DNA from: Nitratireductor arenosus
GTDB taxonomy: Bacteria; Pseudomonadota; Alphaproteobacteria; Rhizobiales; Rhizobiaceae
Assembly (NCBI RefSeq): GCF_009742725.1
Contig: NZ_WPHG01000003.1
Location: 372,001-436,000, forward strand
Length of the DNA stretch: 64,000 bases
Direction: 5' to 3'
The notes under the pieces were generated by a model. It did not search any database. It was not told the origin of the DNA and was given only the letters and a program-made list of their open reading frames with translations. The translations under genes and the position numbers were made by a program. Shown here one piece after another: positions 42,302 to 50,984 of this stretch (positions are counted from its first letter, which is position 1; every line of letters starts with the position of its first letter).

Positions 42302-43104
42302 GCATCGTCGACCGCATTGCGCGTCTTTTCGTCATTCTTCTGGCTTGGGCCGGGCTTGTCTTCCTCGCGCTGCCGCTCGTTATCATCGTGGCGACCTCCT
42401 TCACCGAGACGGAATTCCTGAAATTTCCGCCGGTCGGCTTCACGTGGCGCTGGTACGGGCGGTTTCTGGAGGACCAGTCCTATCTCAGCGCGATCTGGAC
42501 CAGCGTCTCCATCGCGGGACTGGCTACGGCAATAGCGGTGGTTATCGGTGTGCTCGTCGCGCTCGTCATCGCGCGCAGCGAACTCAAGGGCCGGCAGCTT
42601 TTGAACACGATCTTCATCGCGCCGCTCATCCTGCCCACCATCGTTATCGGCGCGGCGCTTTTGCAGTACGCCAATGCCCTGGGGTTTGCGCGCAGCTTCT
42701 TTGCGCTGGTCGTCGGGCACACGGTGATCGTGGTTCCCTATGTGCTCAGAACCGTGCTGGCCTCGCTCGAACGTTTCGACCAGTCGCTGGAAGAGGCAAG
42801 TTTCGATCTCGGCGGCAATGCCGTCTCGACCTTCTTCCTGGTCACGCTTCCAATCATCAAGCCCGGTCTCGTGGCGGGAGCGCTCTTCGCCTTTATTATC
42901 TCGTGGATCAACGTCGAATTGTCGATCTTCAACGCGACCGCGCAACTGATGCCGATCCCGGTCAAGCTCTTCAATTACGTTCAATATGCCGTCGACCCGA
43001 TGCTGGCCGCCGTTTCGGCCGCCACGATCTATGTCGCGGTCCTCGCGGTGATCGTGCTCGACATCCTTGTCGGCATCGACCGTGTCGCCGCCTCCCAGAA
43101 ATGA
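42298..43104 (+). CDS. ABC transporter permease (PotC type)
   Basis: A 268-residue permease with the EEASFDLGGNAVSTFFLVTLP coupling loop and about six hydrophobic spans. The gene starts in an ATGA overlap with the PotB-type gene. With the ATPase, that permease and the PotD-like protein encoded at 36461-37507 it makes a complete importer embedded in a catabolic operon, so uptake and breakdown of one compound are probably coordinated. Confidence 0.92.
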   Translation: MSIVDRIARLFVILLAWAGLVFLALPLVIIVATSFTETEFLKFPPVGFTWRWYGRFLEDQSYLSAIWTSVSIAGLATAIAVVIGVLVALVIARSELKGRQLLNTIFIAPLILPTIVIGAALLQYANALGFARSFFALVVGHTVIVVPYVLRTVLASLERFDQSLEEASFDLGGNAVSTFFLVTLPIIKPGLVAGALFAFIISWINVELSIFNATAQLMPIPVKLFNYVQYAVDPMLAAVSAATIYVAVLAVIVLDILVGIDRVAASQK

Positions 43105-43127
43105 TCAAGTGAGAAGGGGTTTTCGTA

Positions 43128-44345
43128 ATGCTCACCGATCCCGAAACCGCGGGCGATCCGTCCGCACTTGGGGATATCAAGGTTCTCGAATTGGGCTCGA
43201 TGCTCGCCGGGCCGTTTGTCGGCTCGTTGCTGGGTGATTTCGGTGCTTGCGTCGTCAAGGTCGAAAAGCCCGGAAAGCCGGATGCTCTGCGCGAGTGGCC
43301 GCCGCACAAGGAGGAGGTTCCCCTGTGGTGGAAAACGATGGCGCGCAACAAGCATGCAATCACGCTGGACATTTCCCGCCCCGATGCCCGCGACATCGCG
43401 CTGAGGCTGATCGGGGAAAGCGATATCGTCATCGAAAACTTCCGGCCCGGCACGCTTGAGCGCTGGGGCCTGTCGCCGAGCGAACTGCGAGAGCGGTTCC
43501 CGCGCGTCATCTGGGTACGGGTGAGCGGCTGGGGCCAGGACGGTCCCAAGAGCCAGCAGGGCGGGTATGCGACAATCGCCGAGGCGTTCTCCGGCCTTTC
43601 CTCGTTCACCGGCCATCCGGACAAGGGTCCGATGGTCTCCGCCTTTCCGCTGGGCGACTATCTTGCCGGTGTCTTCGGAGCCTTCGGCGCGCTTGCCGCG
43701 CTGCACCGGCGAGAAAACACCGGGCAGGGCCAGATCATCGACGTTGCGCTCTACGAGCCGATCCTGCGCATCATCGAGTCGGTGGTCGTACGTTACGACC
43801 AGACTGGTCGTGGCAAGCCGCTCCTGGGAAACCAGATGGAAGAGGACGTGCCGCGCAATGTCTACGCGACGGCGGACGGTGGCGCGATTGCGATCAGTTG
43901 CGGGTCGCAGGGAATCTACGAGGGGCTTGCCAATGCCATGGGCCGGCCGGATCTGGTCACCGATCCCCGATTTCTATCGATGGCGCTCAGGGTCGAAAAC
44001 CGCGAGGTGATCGATTCCGAAGTGGCCGCATGGGTGGCAACGCAGGCGACCGATGCTGTGCTCGACAAGCTGCAGGACCACCGCGTGGTGGCTGGTAAGG
44101 TCAACCGCATCGAAGACGTCTTCACTGATGCGCATGTCGCCGCCCGCAAGGCGATTGAGACCATCGTTGACGACCAGTTGGGCCCGCTCAGGATGCCGGC
44201 TCCCTCGCCCAGGCTGTCCGATACGCCCGGCCGCATACGCTGGGCGGGGCAGGTATCGGGTGCGGCCAACGAGGAAGTCTTTGGCCGGTGGCTCGGCATG
44301 AGTGGCGCTTCAATCGCCGCGCTGCGCGAACAGAAAATCATTTGA
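43128..44345 (+). CDS. CaiB/BaiF family (class III) CoA-transferase
   Basis: A 405-residue CoA-transferase. Family marks are KVLELGSMLAGPFVGSLLGDFGA at the N-terminus, KVEKPG, MARNKHAITLDI, DIVIENFRPGTLERWGL and a GDYLAGVFGAFGAL segment. Class III enzymes move CoA between carboxylic acids through an acyl-aspartyl intermediate. Here it probably activates a carboxylate made or imported by this operon for the thiolase-fold protein that follows. GAAGGGG precedes the ATG. Donor and acceptor acids are unknown. Confidence 0.9.
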   Translation: MLTDPETAGDPSALGDIKVLELGSMLAGPFVGSLLGDFGACVVKVEKPGKPDALREWPPHKEEVPLWWKTMARNKHAITLDISRPDARDIALRLIGESDIVIENFRPGTLERWGLSPSELRERFPRVIWVRVSGWGQDGPKSQQGGYATIAEAFSGLSSFTGHPDKGPMVSAFPLGDYLAGVFGAFGALAALHRRENTGQGQIIDVALYEPILRIIESVVVRYDQTGRGKPLLGNQMEEDVPRNVYATADGGAIAISCGSQGIYEGLANAMGRPDLVTDPRFLSMALRVENREVIDSEVAAWVATQATDAVLDKLQDHRVVAGKVNRIEDVFTDAHVAARKAIETIVDDQLGPLRMPAPSPRLSDTPGRIRWAGQVSGAANEEVFGRWLGMSGASIAALREQKII

Positions 44346-44352
44346 GGATTTC

Positions 44353-45507
44353 ATGAAGAACGGCAGCCAGATCGGCATCATCGGCTATGGTGCCACCGCT
44401 TACGAAAAAAAGACAAACCGGACGCTGTTCTCGTTCCTGTCGGAAGCCGGGCGAAGTGCCCTCGACTCGGCCGGTCTTGCCTTCTCCGATGTCGACGGTC
44501 TTGCAATCTCTTCCTTCAAGCTGCCGCCCGACAACACAGTGACAACGGCCGAGCAGTTCGGCATGACGATCTCCTGGGCATATCTCGGCACTGCCGGCAG
44601 TGCCGGCCCTGTTGCCAGCATCATCAATGCCGTTCACGCGATCGAAAGCGGACAGGCAACGACAGTTCTTTGCATTGCCGGAGACAATTACGACGTCGGC
44701 GGTCATTTTAAGTTGATGGACGATTTCAGCCGTGGTTTGCGCAATTACGGCACGCCGTTGGGTTTCGGTGGCGCCAACGGGCTGTTTGCCATTATCCAGC
44801 GCAAGCACATGGAAAAATACGGCACCCGGCCGGAGGATCTCGGTCGCATTTCCGTCGGCCAGCGCAAGAGTGCCCGGCAGAACGAGCGTGCCCTTCTTCG
44901 CGGCCCCATGACGATCGACGATTACCTCAGTTCGCGGATGATCGCCGATCCGATCCGGCTCTACGACTGCGTTCTGCCGTGCGCGGGAGCCGAGGCCGTG
45001 GTGGTGACGAGCCTCGACCGGGCCAGTCCGGGCAAGGGAGTCAGGGTGGTGACTGGCTACGAGAGGCACAACTACCCGCCGATGGAGATCGCCCCGCTCA
45101 CTGGCGGCTGGAAATTGTTTGCGGACCGTCTTTATGAAGACGCCGGTTACGGCCCGAAGGACATGGATTTCGTACAACTCTACGACGATTACCCGATCAT
45201 GGCGGCGATCCAGTTCGAGGATCTGGGTTTCTGTGCGAAGGGGGAAGTCAGCCAATACCTCGCCGACAACACTTTTGACTGGGAAGGCTCGGTGCCGCTC
45301 AACACTGGCGGCGGACAATTGTCGTGCGGTCAGGCCGGCATCGCCGGCGGAATGCTGAGTGTAACCGAGGCAGTGCGTCAGCTCCGCGGCGAGGGTGGCG
45401 GCCGTCAGGTAGCCAACGCCAAACGCGGGCTGGTGGCGGGTTACGGCATGGTCGGTTACGGCCACGGACTTTCCGCAAGTACCATCATCCTGGAGGCGGC
45501 CCAATGA
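44353..45507 (+). CDS. Thiolase-fold protein lacking the nucleophilic cysteine
   Basis: A 384-residue thiolase-superfamily protein of the SCP2/lipid-transfer branch. The fold is shown by IIGYGATAYEKK, ALDSAGLAFSDVDGLAI, GANGLFAIIQRKHMEKYG and NTGGGQLSCGQAGIAGG. In the segment where thiolases carry the active Cys, this protein reads LGTAGSAGPVAS and has none. Cys-less members paired with DUF35 proteins, such as Ltp2, work as retro-aldolases on CoA esters rather than thiolases. Its gene overlaps a DUF35 gene by ATGA, which favours that role. The LYDDYP segment could supply a catalytic Tyr. Reaction is inferred; fold is firm. Confidence 0.85.
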   Translation: MKNGSQIGIIGYGATAYEKKTNRTLFSFLSEAGRSALDSAGLAFSDVDGLAISSFKLPPDNTVTTAEQFGMTISWAYLGTAGSAGPVASIINAVHAIESGQATTVLCIAGDNYDVGGHFKLMDDFSRGLRNYGTPLGFGGANGLFAIIQRKHMEKYGTRPEDLGRISVGQRKSARQNERALLRGPMTIDDYLSSRMIADPIRLYDCVLPCAGAEAVVVTSLDRASPGKGVRVVTGYERHNYPPMEIAPLTGGWKLFADRLYEDAGYGPKDMDFVQLYDDYPIMAAIQFEDLGFCAKGEVSQYLADNTFDWEGSVPLNTGGGQLSCGQAGIAGGMLSVTEAVRQLRGEGGGRQVANAKRGLVAGYGMVGYGHGLSASTIILEAAQ

Positions 45508-45932
45508 GCCGGGTTCAAGACTATCCGCTTCCCTATGAGGATGAAGACAACCGCGAATTCCTCGCCGCTTGGCGCGATGAGGGGCGGCTGCTTTTGCAGC
45601 AAGCGGTGGAGGGCGGGCGGCCGTTCTTCTATCCCCGGCCGATTTGTCCGTATACGGGCTCGGCCGACCTGGTTTTTAAACCTGCGAGCGGCAGGGGCGA
45701 GATCGTATCCTACGCGTTGGTGCTTCGGCCCAACCATCCCGTCTTCAACGAGGAAGTTCCCATCATACTGGCGGAAATCGAGCTGGAAGAAGGGGCATCG
45801 CTGCTGGGGCGCATTATCTGCGAGGATGCCGGCCGGATCGCCAGCGGCCTGGGCGTCGAGGTGCTGCCGCCGGAAGAGGCCAGGCGCTATCCGCTGCCGA
45901 CGTTCCGTCTGCGGGAAAAAGTCGATGCGTGA
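45504..45932 (+). CDS. DUF35 OB-fold protein, partner of the thiolase-fold protein
   Basis: A 142-residue protein with the DUF35 arrangement: an N-terminal helix region (NREFLAAWRDEGRLLLQQ), then FYPRPICPYTGS where a zinc ribbon usually lies, then a C-terminal OB fold (GEIVSYALVLRP, VPIILAEIELEEGASLLGRI). Only one Cys (PICPYTGS) is left of the usual four, so zinc binding is probably lost. The start overlaps the thiolase stop. DUF35 proteins form obligate complexes with SCP2-type thiolases and the two very likely act as one enzyme. Confidence 0.87.
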   Translation: MSRVQDYPLPYEDEDNREFLAAWRDEGRLLLQQAVEGGRPFFYPRPICPYTGSADLVFKPASGRGEIVSYALVLRPNHPVFNEEVPIILAEIELEEGASLLGRIICEDAGRIASGLGVEVLPPEEARRYPLPTFRLREKVDA

Positions 45933-46905
45933 AGACGTCCTCAACTTCACCGATGCCGACGTGGCCGGATGCCTGGAATGGGGGGAGTTGGTCGACGCCT
46001 TGGACGATGCGTTCAAACGCGGCGCCGAAAGCCCGCCGCGGCCGCATTTCGACATTGAAGTTCCCGGCGAGCCGAATGGCAATCTTTTGTTGATGCCGGC
46101 TTGGGTGGCTGGCCGCCACATCGGGCTGAAGACGGTGACGGTTTTTCCTGGAAACGCGGCGCGCAACGAGCCGAGCGTCAACGCCCAATATCTGCTGTTC
46201 AGCGCGGCGACCGGGGCAATCGTGGCCGTGTTTGAAGGTGGCGTTCTGACGGTACGCCGTACAGCGGCCGCTTCGGCGCTGGCATCACGCTACCTTTCGC
46301 GCGCCGATGCACGGCGTCTGCTGATCGTCGGTACGGGGCGACTGAGTTCCAACCTGGCTTCGGCCCATGCCTCGGTTCGCACGTTCGAGGAGATCGTCAT
46401 CTGGGGACGCGACGCCGAAAAGGCGCGGAAAATTGCTGGAAAACTGGCCGACGAAGGACTGCCGGCCCGCCCCGCCGGAGAATTGCGGGCCGAGGTGGAG
46501 GCAGCGGATATCATCTCATGCTGCACGCTCGCGCGTGCCCCGATCATCAAAGGCGAATGGCTCAAGCCCGGTGCCCATCTCGATCTCGTTGGTGCCTTCA
46601 CGCCGCAGATGCGCGAGGCCGATGAAGCTGCGCTCATGCGCAGCCGCGTTTTCGTCGACACGTTTGAAGGGGCGCTTTCAGAGTCGGGCGAACTGGTACA
46701 CGCGCTCAACTCCGGCGCACTTGCGCGCGGCGATATCCAGGCGAGCCTCTTCGAACTGACGCGCGGCGAGCATTCTGGGCGGGAAGGATTGAGCGACATC
46801 ACGCTTTTCAAATCGGTCGGCTGTTCTCTTGAAGATCTTGCCGCGGCCGAACTATGCGTTGCGCGGTCTGCCTCCCGATCGCGCGATGCCACCGCCGCGG
46901 TCTGA
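45925..46905 (+). CDS. Ornithine cyclodeaminase / mu-crystallin family protein
   Basis: A 326-residue Rossmann-fold protein. It shows LLLMPAWVAGRHIGLKTVTVFPGN, GGVLTVRRTAAASALASRYL, the nucleotide loop LLIVGTGRLSSN and DLVGAFTPQMREAD. The start shares bases with the DUF35 stop. The family includes ornithine cyclodeaminase, alanine dehydrogenases and ketimine reductases that reduce cyclic imines such as piperideine-2-carboxylate. The last possibility is of interest because a pipecolate pathway lies at 28-35 kb. The operon position suggests instead a step on an amino-acid-like substrate of the island. Substrate is undecided. Confidence 0.87.
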   Translation: MREDVLNFTDADVAGCLEWGELVDALDDAFKRGAESPPRPHFDIEVPGEPNGNLLLMPAWVAGRHIGLKTVTVFPGNAARNEPSVNAQYLLFSAATGAIVAVFEGGVLTVRRTAAASALASRYLSRADARRLLIVGTGRLSSNLASAHASVRTFEEIVIWGRDAEKARKIAGKLADEGLPARPAGELRAEVEAADIISCCTLARAPIIKGEWLKPGAHLDLVGAFTPQMREADEAALMRSRVFVDTFEGALSESGELVHALNSGALARGDIQASLFELTRGEHSGREGLSDITLFKSVGCSLEDLAAAELCVARSASRSRDATAAV

Positions 46906-48073
46906 TCAGCCGCGGCGGGCGAATCTGCTCGGGGCGAGGGGCATCCCGTTCGTCTACGCGGTTGCGGTGCTGGCGCGCAGTTCCATCATCATCGTCATTC
47001 CGACGCTTGCCTATCGTGGACTTGGCGAGGCGAGCATGGTCAGCGCGGTCTATCTTGTCGCGAGCGGTTTCGGGCTTCTCGCCAGCCTGTCGCTGCCGCC
47101 CGTGCTTCAGGCGCTTGGACCATGGCGGCTGATGATCGCGGCTTCGGCAATCGGGATAGCGGCCGCGGTACTTTTCTCTATTCCCGGGCCGTTGACCCTG
47201 ATTGCCGCGTTGACGTTGCACTTCCTGATGGTTCAGCTTTTTGAGATCGTCACCAATATCTATACGCTGAACACGGTTTCGCGCCACGACCTCGCCCGCT
47301 TTGAGCCGCGACGTATAATGTTCGCCGGCGTCGCCTACATCGCGGGGCCTTTCGTCGGCGCTTACCTGCTTGAATGCGGCCCGCTGTGGCTGCCGTTCGC
47401 GCTGAGCGGTGCATGCGCGATGCTCGTCCCCTTGATCATGATCTGGGTCCTGCCCGATGCGCGGATGCCGGAGACACCGTCCGTGGCCGGCGTGGAGGGC
47501 GGGCTGGCGATCCGTCGGTTTCTCCGCCAACCCCGGCTCCGCCTCGCCTGGGTTCTGGCGATTGGGCGCGCCGGATGGTGGCAGATGTTCTTTGTCTACA
47601 CGCCCATTCTCGCGGCAGCCAACGGCATCGGCATTGCGCATACCGGAACCATAGCCGGCTTGGCATCGGCGCTGTTGTTGCTCGCTCCACTTTGGGGAGT
47701 GGTGTTACGTGGGCTCGGGCTGCGGCGCTTTTTTGTCATTGCCTATGGCGCCTGCGGTGCAGCGACGGCCGCGGCCGGCATCCTGGCCGATTGGTCTTTC
47801 GGCTGGGCGACCGCGGCTCTCTTTGCTTCGGCAGTTGCGATCAGTGGCGTTGACAGCGCCGGCAATGCGCCTTTCATGCGTGCCGTCAAAAGCCGTGAGC
47901 GCCTTCGGATGGTTCCTATCTACAATACCTATCGGGAGATGTCGCAAATCGTCCCGGCGGCCGTATATACCGTGCTGTTGACGATTTTCGGCGTTTCGTC
48001 GGTATTCGTCATATCGGGCGTGGCACTTGTCGTGCTTTCCTTACTCGGCACGAAATTGCCCCGCCGGGCGTGA
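46886..48073 (+). CDS. MFS family transporter
   Basis: A 395-residue membrane protein with about 12 hydrophobic segments in the major facilitator pattern. Visible parts are FVYAVAVLARSSIIIVIPTL (helix 1), FGLLASLSLPPVLQAL and the central loop LPDARMPETPSV. I take Met at 46886 as the start; the gene then overlaps the cyclodeaminase-family gene by 20 bases and is the last of the operon. It may export a product or by-product of the pathway, or import the substrate by a second route. Confidence 0.8.
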   Translation: MPPPRSDQPRRANLLGARGIPFVYAVAVLARSSIIIVIPTLAYRGLGEASMVSAVYLVASGFGLLASLSLPPVLQALGPWRLMIAASAIGIAAAVLFSIPGPLTLIAALTLHFLMVQLFEIVTNIYTLNTVSRHDLARFEPRRIMFAGVAYIAGPFVGAYLLECGPLWLPFALSGACAMLVPLIMIWVLPDARMPETPSVAGVEGGLAIRRFLRQPRLRLAWVLAIGRAGWWQMFFVYTPILAAANGIGIAHTGTIAGLASALLLLAPLWGVVLRGLGLRRFFVIAYGACGAATAAAGILADWSFGWATAALFASAVAISGVDSAGNAPFMRAVKSRERLRMVPIYNTYREMSQIVPAAVYTVLLTIFGVSSVFVISGVALVVLSLLGTKLPRRA

Positions 48074-48101
48074 TGTCCAATCCGGGTGAAATAGTTCGGG
48101 C

Positions 48102-48160
48102 GGTGTGGCGGCAACCGGACTGCCACACCAATTCCACGGCAAGACAAGCTTATGCCGTGG
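48102..48160. terminator. Two hairpins between convergent MFS and channel genes
   Basis: GGTGTGGC (48102-48109) pairs with GCCACACC (48122-48129), and CCACGGC (48134-48140) pairs with GCCGTGG (48154-48160). Both are perfect stems in the 223-base gap between convergent genes; there is no T-run. They probably terminate or insulate transcription from both sides. I see no gene in the gap. Confidence 0.45.
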
Positions 48161-48296
48161 CACAGTCACGCCATCGGCGCGCGACGCCGCTGAGGGCGCG
48201 CAAGACGAAGGTCGAGCGATCCATTTGGGAAGGAACGGCTCCAGCCGTCTTTTTCCGACGCGGACGTTCCCAGGCGGTCTCGGCGGACTCGACCGG

Positions 48297-50708
48297 TCAG
48301 GCTTCCGGCGTGCGCGGAACCTCGCCCGCCTTGCCGGTCTCGATCTCCTTGCGCGAGCGGCCTAGCGCCTTGGCGAGGTCCTCGACATTGCGCACGGTGA
48401 TGTCGCGTTGCGGGAAGGGAATCTCGATGCCGGCCTTGCCCAGTTCATTGTAAATCTCGAACAGAAGGTCGGAGCGGGCCGTCAGCACGTTGGAGACGTC
48501 CTTGAGGAAGCAGCGCAACTCGAAGTCGAGCGAGCTTTCGCCGAGACCCATGAACAGGACCGATGCTTCGGGATAGGACAGCACCATGTCGTTGTCCTTG
48601 ACCGCATCCAGCAGGATCCGCCTGGTCTTCTCCAGGTCGCTGCCATAGGCGACGCCGACCGGAACGATCAGGCGCCCGGTCTGTGTGGTCAGCGTCATGT
48701 TTTTCACCGTGCCGGCGATTAGGTCGGAATTCGGCACGATGACGTCGTGCCGGTCGAAGGTCTGGATGCGGGTCGAGCGCACCGCGATCTTGCGCACGAT
48801 GCCCGAGTGCCCCGACACTTCGATCCAGTCGCCTTCCTTGATCGGCCGCTCGACCAGCAGAATGATGCCCGACACGAAGTTAGACACGATCGCCTGCAGG
48901 CCGAAGCCGATACCCACCGAAAGTGCGCCGGCGACGATGGCCAGATTGGAAAGGTCGAGTCCGGCGGCTGACACCGCGATCAGCGCCGCCAGCGTGATGC
49001 CGGCATAACCGAGCCCGGTCAGCACGGCGTTGCGTCCGCCGCTGTCGAGCCGTGTCCGGGGTAGGACGGAGGTGCCGAGAAAGCGCTGCAGCCAGCGTGT
49101 GGTGAACACGCCGAGCACGAAGACGGCGATCAGGGTGAAGACCACGCCGATCGAAACTCTTACGCCGGCGATCTCCACGCCCTGCGTGAGTAGGATCCAG
49201 ACTTCCGAAATGTCGGCGACCCGCGCGCCCCAGATCAGCGCGAACGCGGGTACCGAGGCGACAAGCACCACAAGGCCGAGAGCGAAGGGTAAGAGTGTGA
49301 CCGCCACGCGTTCGTCGGGCCGGTGGCCGCCCAGCAACCGCGTCACCGTGACGGTCAGAAAATGGTTAAGAGCCAGGCAGAAGGCGAGCAGCGCCAGCGA
49401 CAGCACCATCGGCACCATCGCCTGGCGTGCGATCTGGACATAGCCGGCGATCGAAAACAGCACCGCCAGCGCGGCCGCGAATTGCAGCGCGCGCGTGATG
49501 AGGCCGGTCAGAGAGATTGCCGACTCGTCGGTGGTCGGTGGCGTCCCGCCGGTCTCGTCCTGCATGCCGGGCGATGCTCGCAAAAGGCTCGCCAGACGCC
49601 ACAACAGCACGCTGCCGGCCACGACGATGATCGCCGCCATCACCGAGCGCGAGGCAGGCGTGAACTGGAAGTCGCGTTCCATCGCCTCTAGGATCGTCTC
49701 GAACACCAGAACGAGCCCGAGCGCGAGCGCGATCCATGTCGCGCGCGCCGCCGTCTGGTCGCTTTGGTCGATGAGCCGGCGATCCGGCTCGCTCGGTGCG
49801 AACACCACGTGCGCGAGCCAGTAGGCGATGACCAAGAACAGTCCCAGGGTGACGACGATCGCGTTGAGAGATTTGGCCGATGGCGGGGCCAGCCGCAGCG
49901 ACAGGAAGGCCGTTGCCAGCAGGCCGGCGCCGATTGCCGGGAGCGCGAGCCGCAGCACCAGCGCCAGGCCGGTGAAACCACGTTTGCGAATCCCGGTCGC
50001 CGCGCCGGCACTGGCGGCTTCGACGCGGCGGATCGCGCGCGGATGCACGAACAGGAGCGCAAACAGTCCGATCGCCGACAGCAGGCCCGCCAGCGGCAGG
50101 CGCTGGCGCACCAGCGCCCCCTGCGTCGGGCTGGTGATGATGTCGCCGACTTCGTTCGCCACGCGGCCCAGATAGGCGGACAATTCGCTCAGCGCCGGCA
50201 GCCAGTAGGTCGGCACCAGCGGCGAGGGTTCGCGGGCAAACAGCTCGGTCCGTTGTCGGGCGCGGATCAGCTTGTCGATCTCCTCGATCAACACTTCGGC
50301 GCGATTGTAGGCCTGTTGGGCGGCCAGCACCGGCGCGTCGGCGACCGCGATCGCTTCGAGCAGTTCCTTGCGCTGCGTGGCGACGCGTTCCGGTTCCGCG
50401 TCTTTTTCGCTCGGCGCCGGGCCCAGAGCTTCGAGCCGCGCCTTCAAAGTCAGCGTTTCGATATTGCCACGCTCGATAATGTCCAACGCCTCGCTGCGGT
50501 TCGCGGCGACGTCGCTCCTGAGTATCTCCAGCGCGTCGTTCGAGGCGCGTGCATTGCGCAACGCCTCCTCGGCCCGCTCCGCCGTTTCGTTCCATTCGGC
50601 CACACGCTGCTCGAATGGATCTGGAGCGTCCTGCGCGCGCGTCGGCATGGCGCCGAGCCAGACGACCAGCGCGAGGGCGGCGAGGATCAGCGTGGTGAAG
50701 CGCGGCAT
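48297..50708 (-). CDS. Large MscS-family mechanosensitive channel with periplasmic domain
   Basis: An 803-residue inner-membrane protein. A signal peptide (MPRFTTLILAALALVVWLG, cleavage near TRA|QDAP) is followed by a coiled, Glu/Ala-rich periplasmic region (about 30-180, DUF3772-like), about ten membrane helices, and the conserved MscS core near the C-terminus (GIGFGLQAIVSNFVSG, LVERPIKEGDWIEV, VRSTRIQTFDRHDVIVPNS). The family opens on membrane tension to release solutes in osmotic downshock. The ATG at 50708 with GGAAGA upstream is chosen over an extension to 51044 that lacks any domain. It stands alone. Confidence 0.9.
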   Translation of the reverse strand: MPRFTTLILAALALVVWLGAMPTRAQDAPDPFEQRVAEWNETAERAEEALRNARASNDALEILRSDVAANRSEALDIIERGNIETLTLKARLEALGPAPSEKDAEPERVATQRKELLEAIAVADAPVLAAQQAYNRAEVLIEEIDKLIRARQRTELFAREPSPLVPTYWLPALSELSAYLGRVANEVGDIITSPTQGALVRQRLPLAGLLSAIGLFALLFVHPRAIRRVEAASAGAATGIRKRGFTGLALVLRLALPAIGAGLLATAFLSLRLAPPSAKSLNAIVVTLGLFLVIAYWLAHVVFAPSEPDRRLIDQSDQTAARATWIALALGLVLVFETILEAMERDFQFTPASRSVMAAIIVVAGSVLLWRLASLLRASPGMQDETGGTPPTTDESAISLTGLITRALQFAAALAVLFSIAGYVQIARQAMVPMVLSLALLAFCLALNHFLTVTVTRLLGGHRPDERVAVTLLPFALGLVVLVASVPAFALIWGARVADISEVWILLTQGVEIAGVRVSIGVVFTLIAVFVLGVFTTRWLQRFLGTSVLPRTRLDSGGRNAVLTGLGYAGITLAALIAVSAAGLDLSNLAIVAGALSVGIGFGLQAIVSNFVSGIILLVERPIKEGDWIEVSGHSGIVRKIAVRSTRIQTFDRHDVIVPNSDLIAGTVKNMTLTTQTGRLIVPVGVAYGSDLEKTRRILLDAVKDNDMVLSYPEASVLFMGLGESSLDFELRCFLKDVSNVLTARSDLLFEIYNELGKAGIEIPFPQRDITVRNVEDLAKALGRSRKEIETGKAGEVPRTPEA

Positions 50709-50984
50709 GCGTTCTTCCGATTTCTTGCGAGTGCGTCGATATTGGCCCGATTTTGCCGCCGCGAACAAGGTATCCTCTCCACGCTTTCTACGCGCGCAGG
50801 CCGGCGGCGCCGAGGATTGGCACAAAGTCGGCCTTTGTCCGACGCGGCCGCCATGCTGTATTTTGGCTTGGTTCGGGAGATTGAATTTGTGCGATGACCG
50901 AATAGACGACGAATGCGGGCGGGAGGTGCTGGTCGAGCGGTTCAGCGCACGATTGCGTGCTGAGCGGCGGGGACGGTTTCGGTC

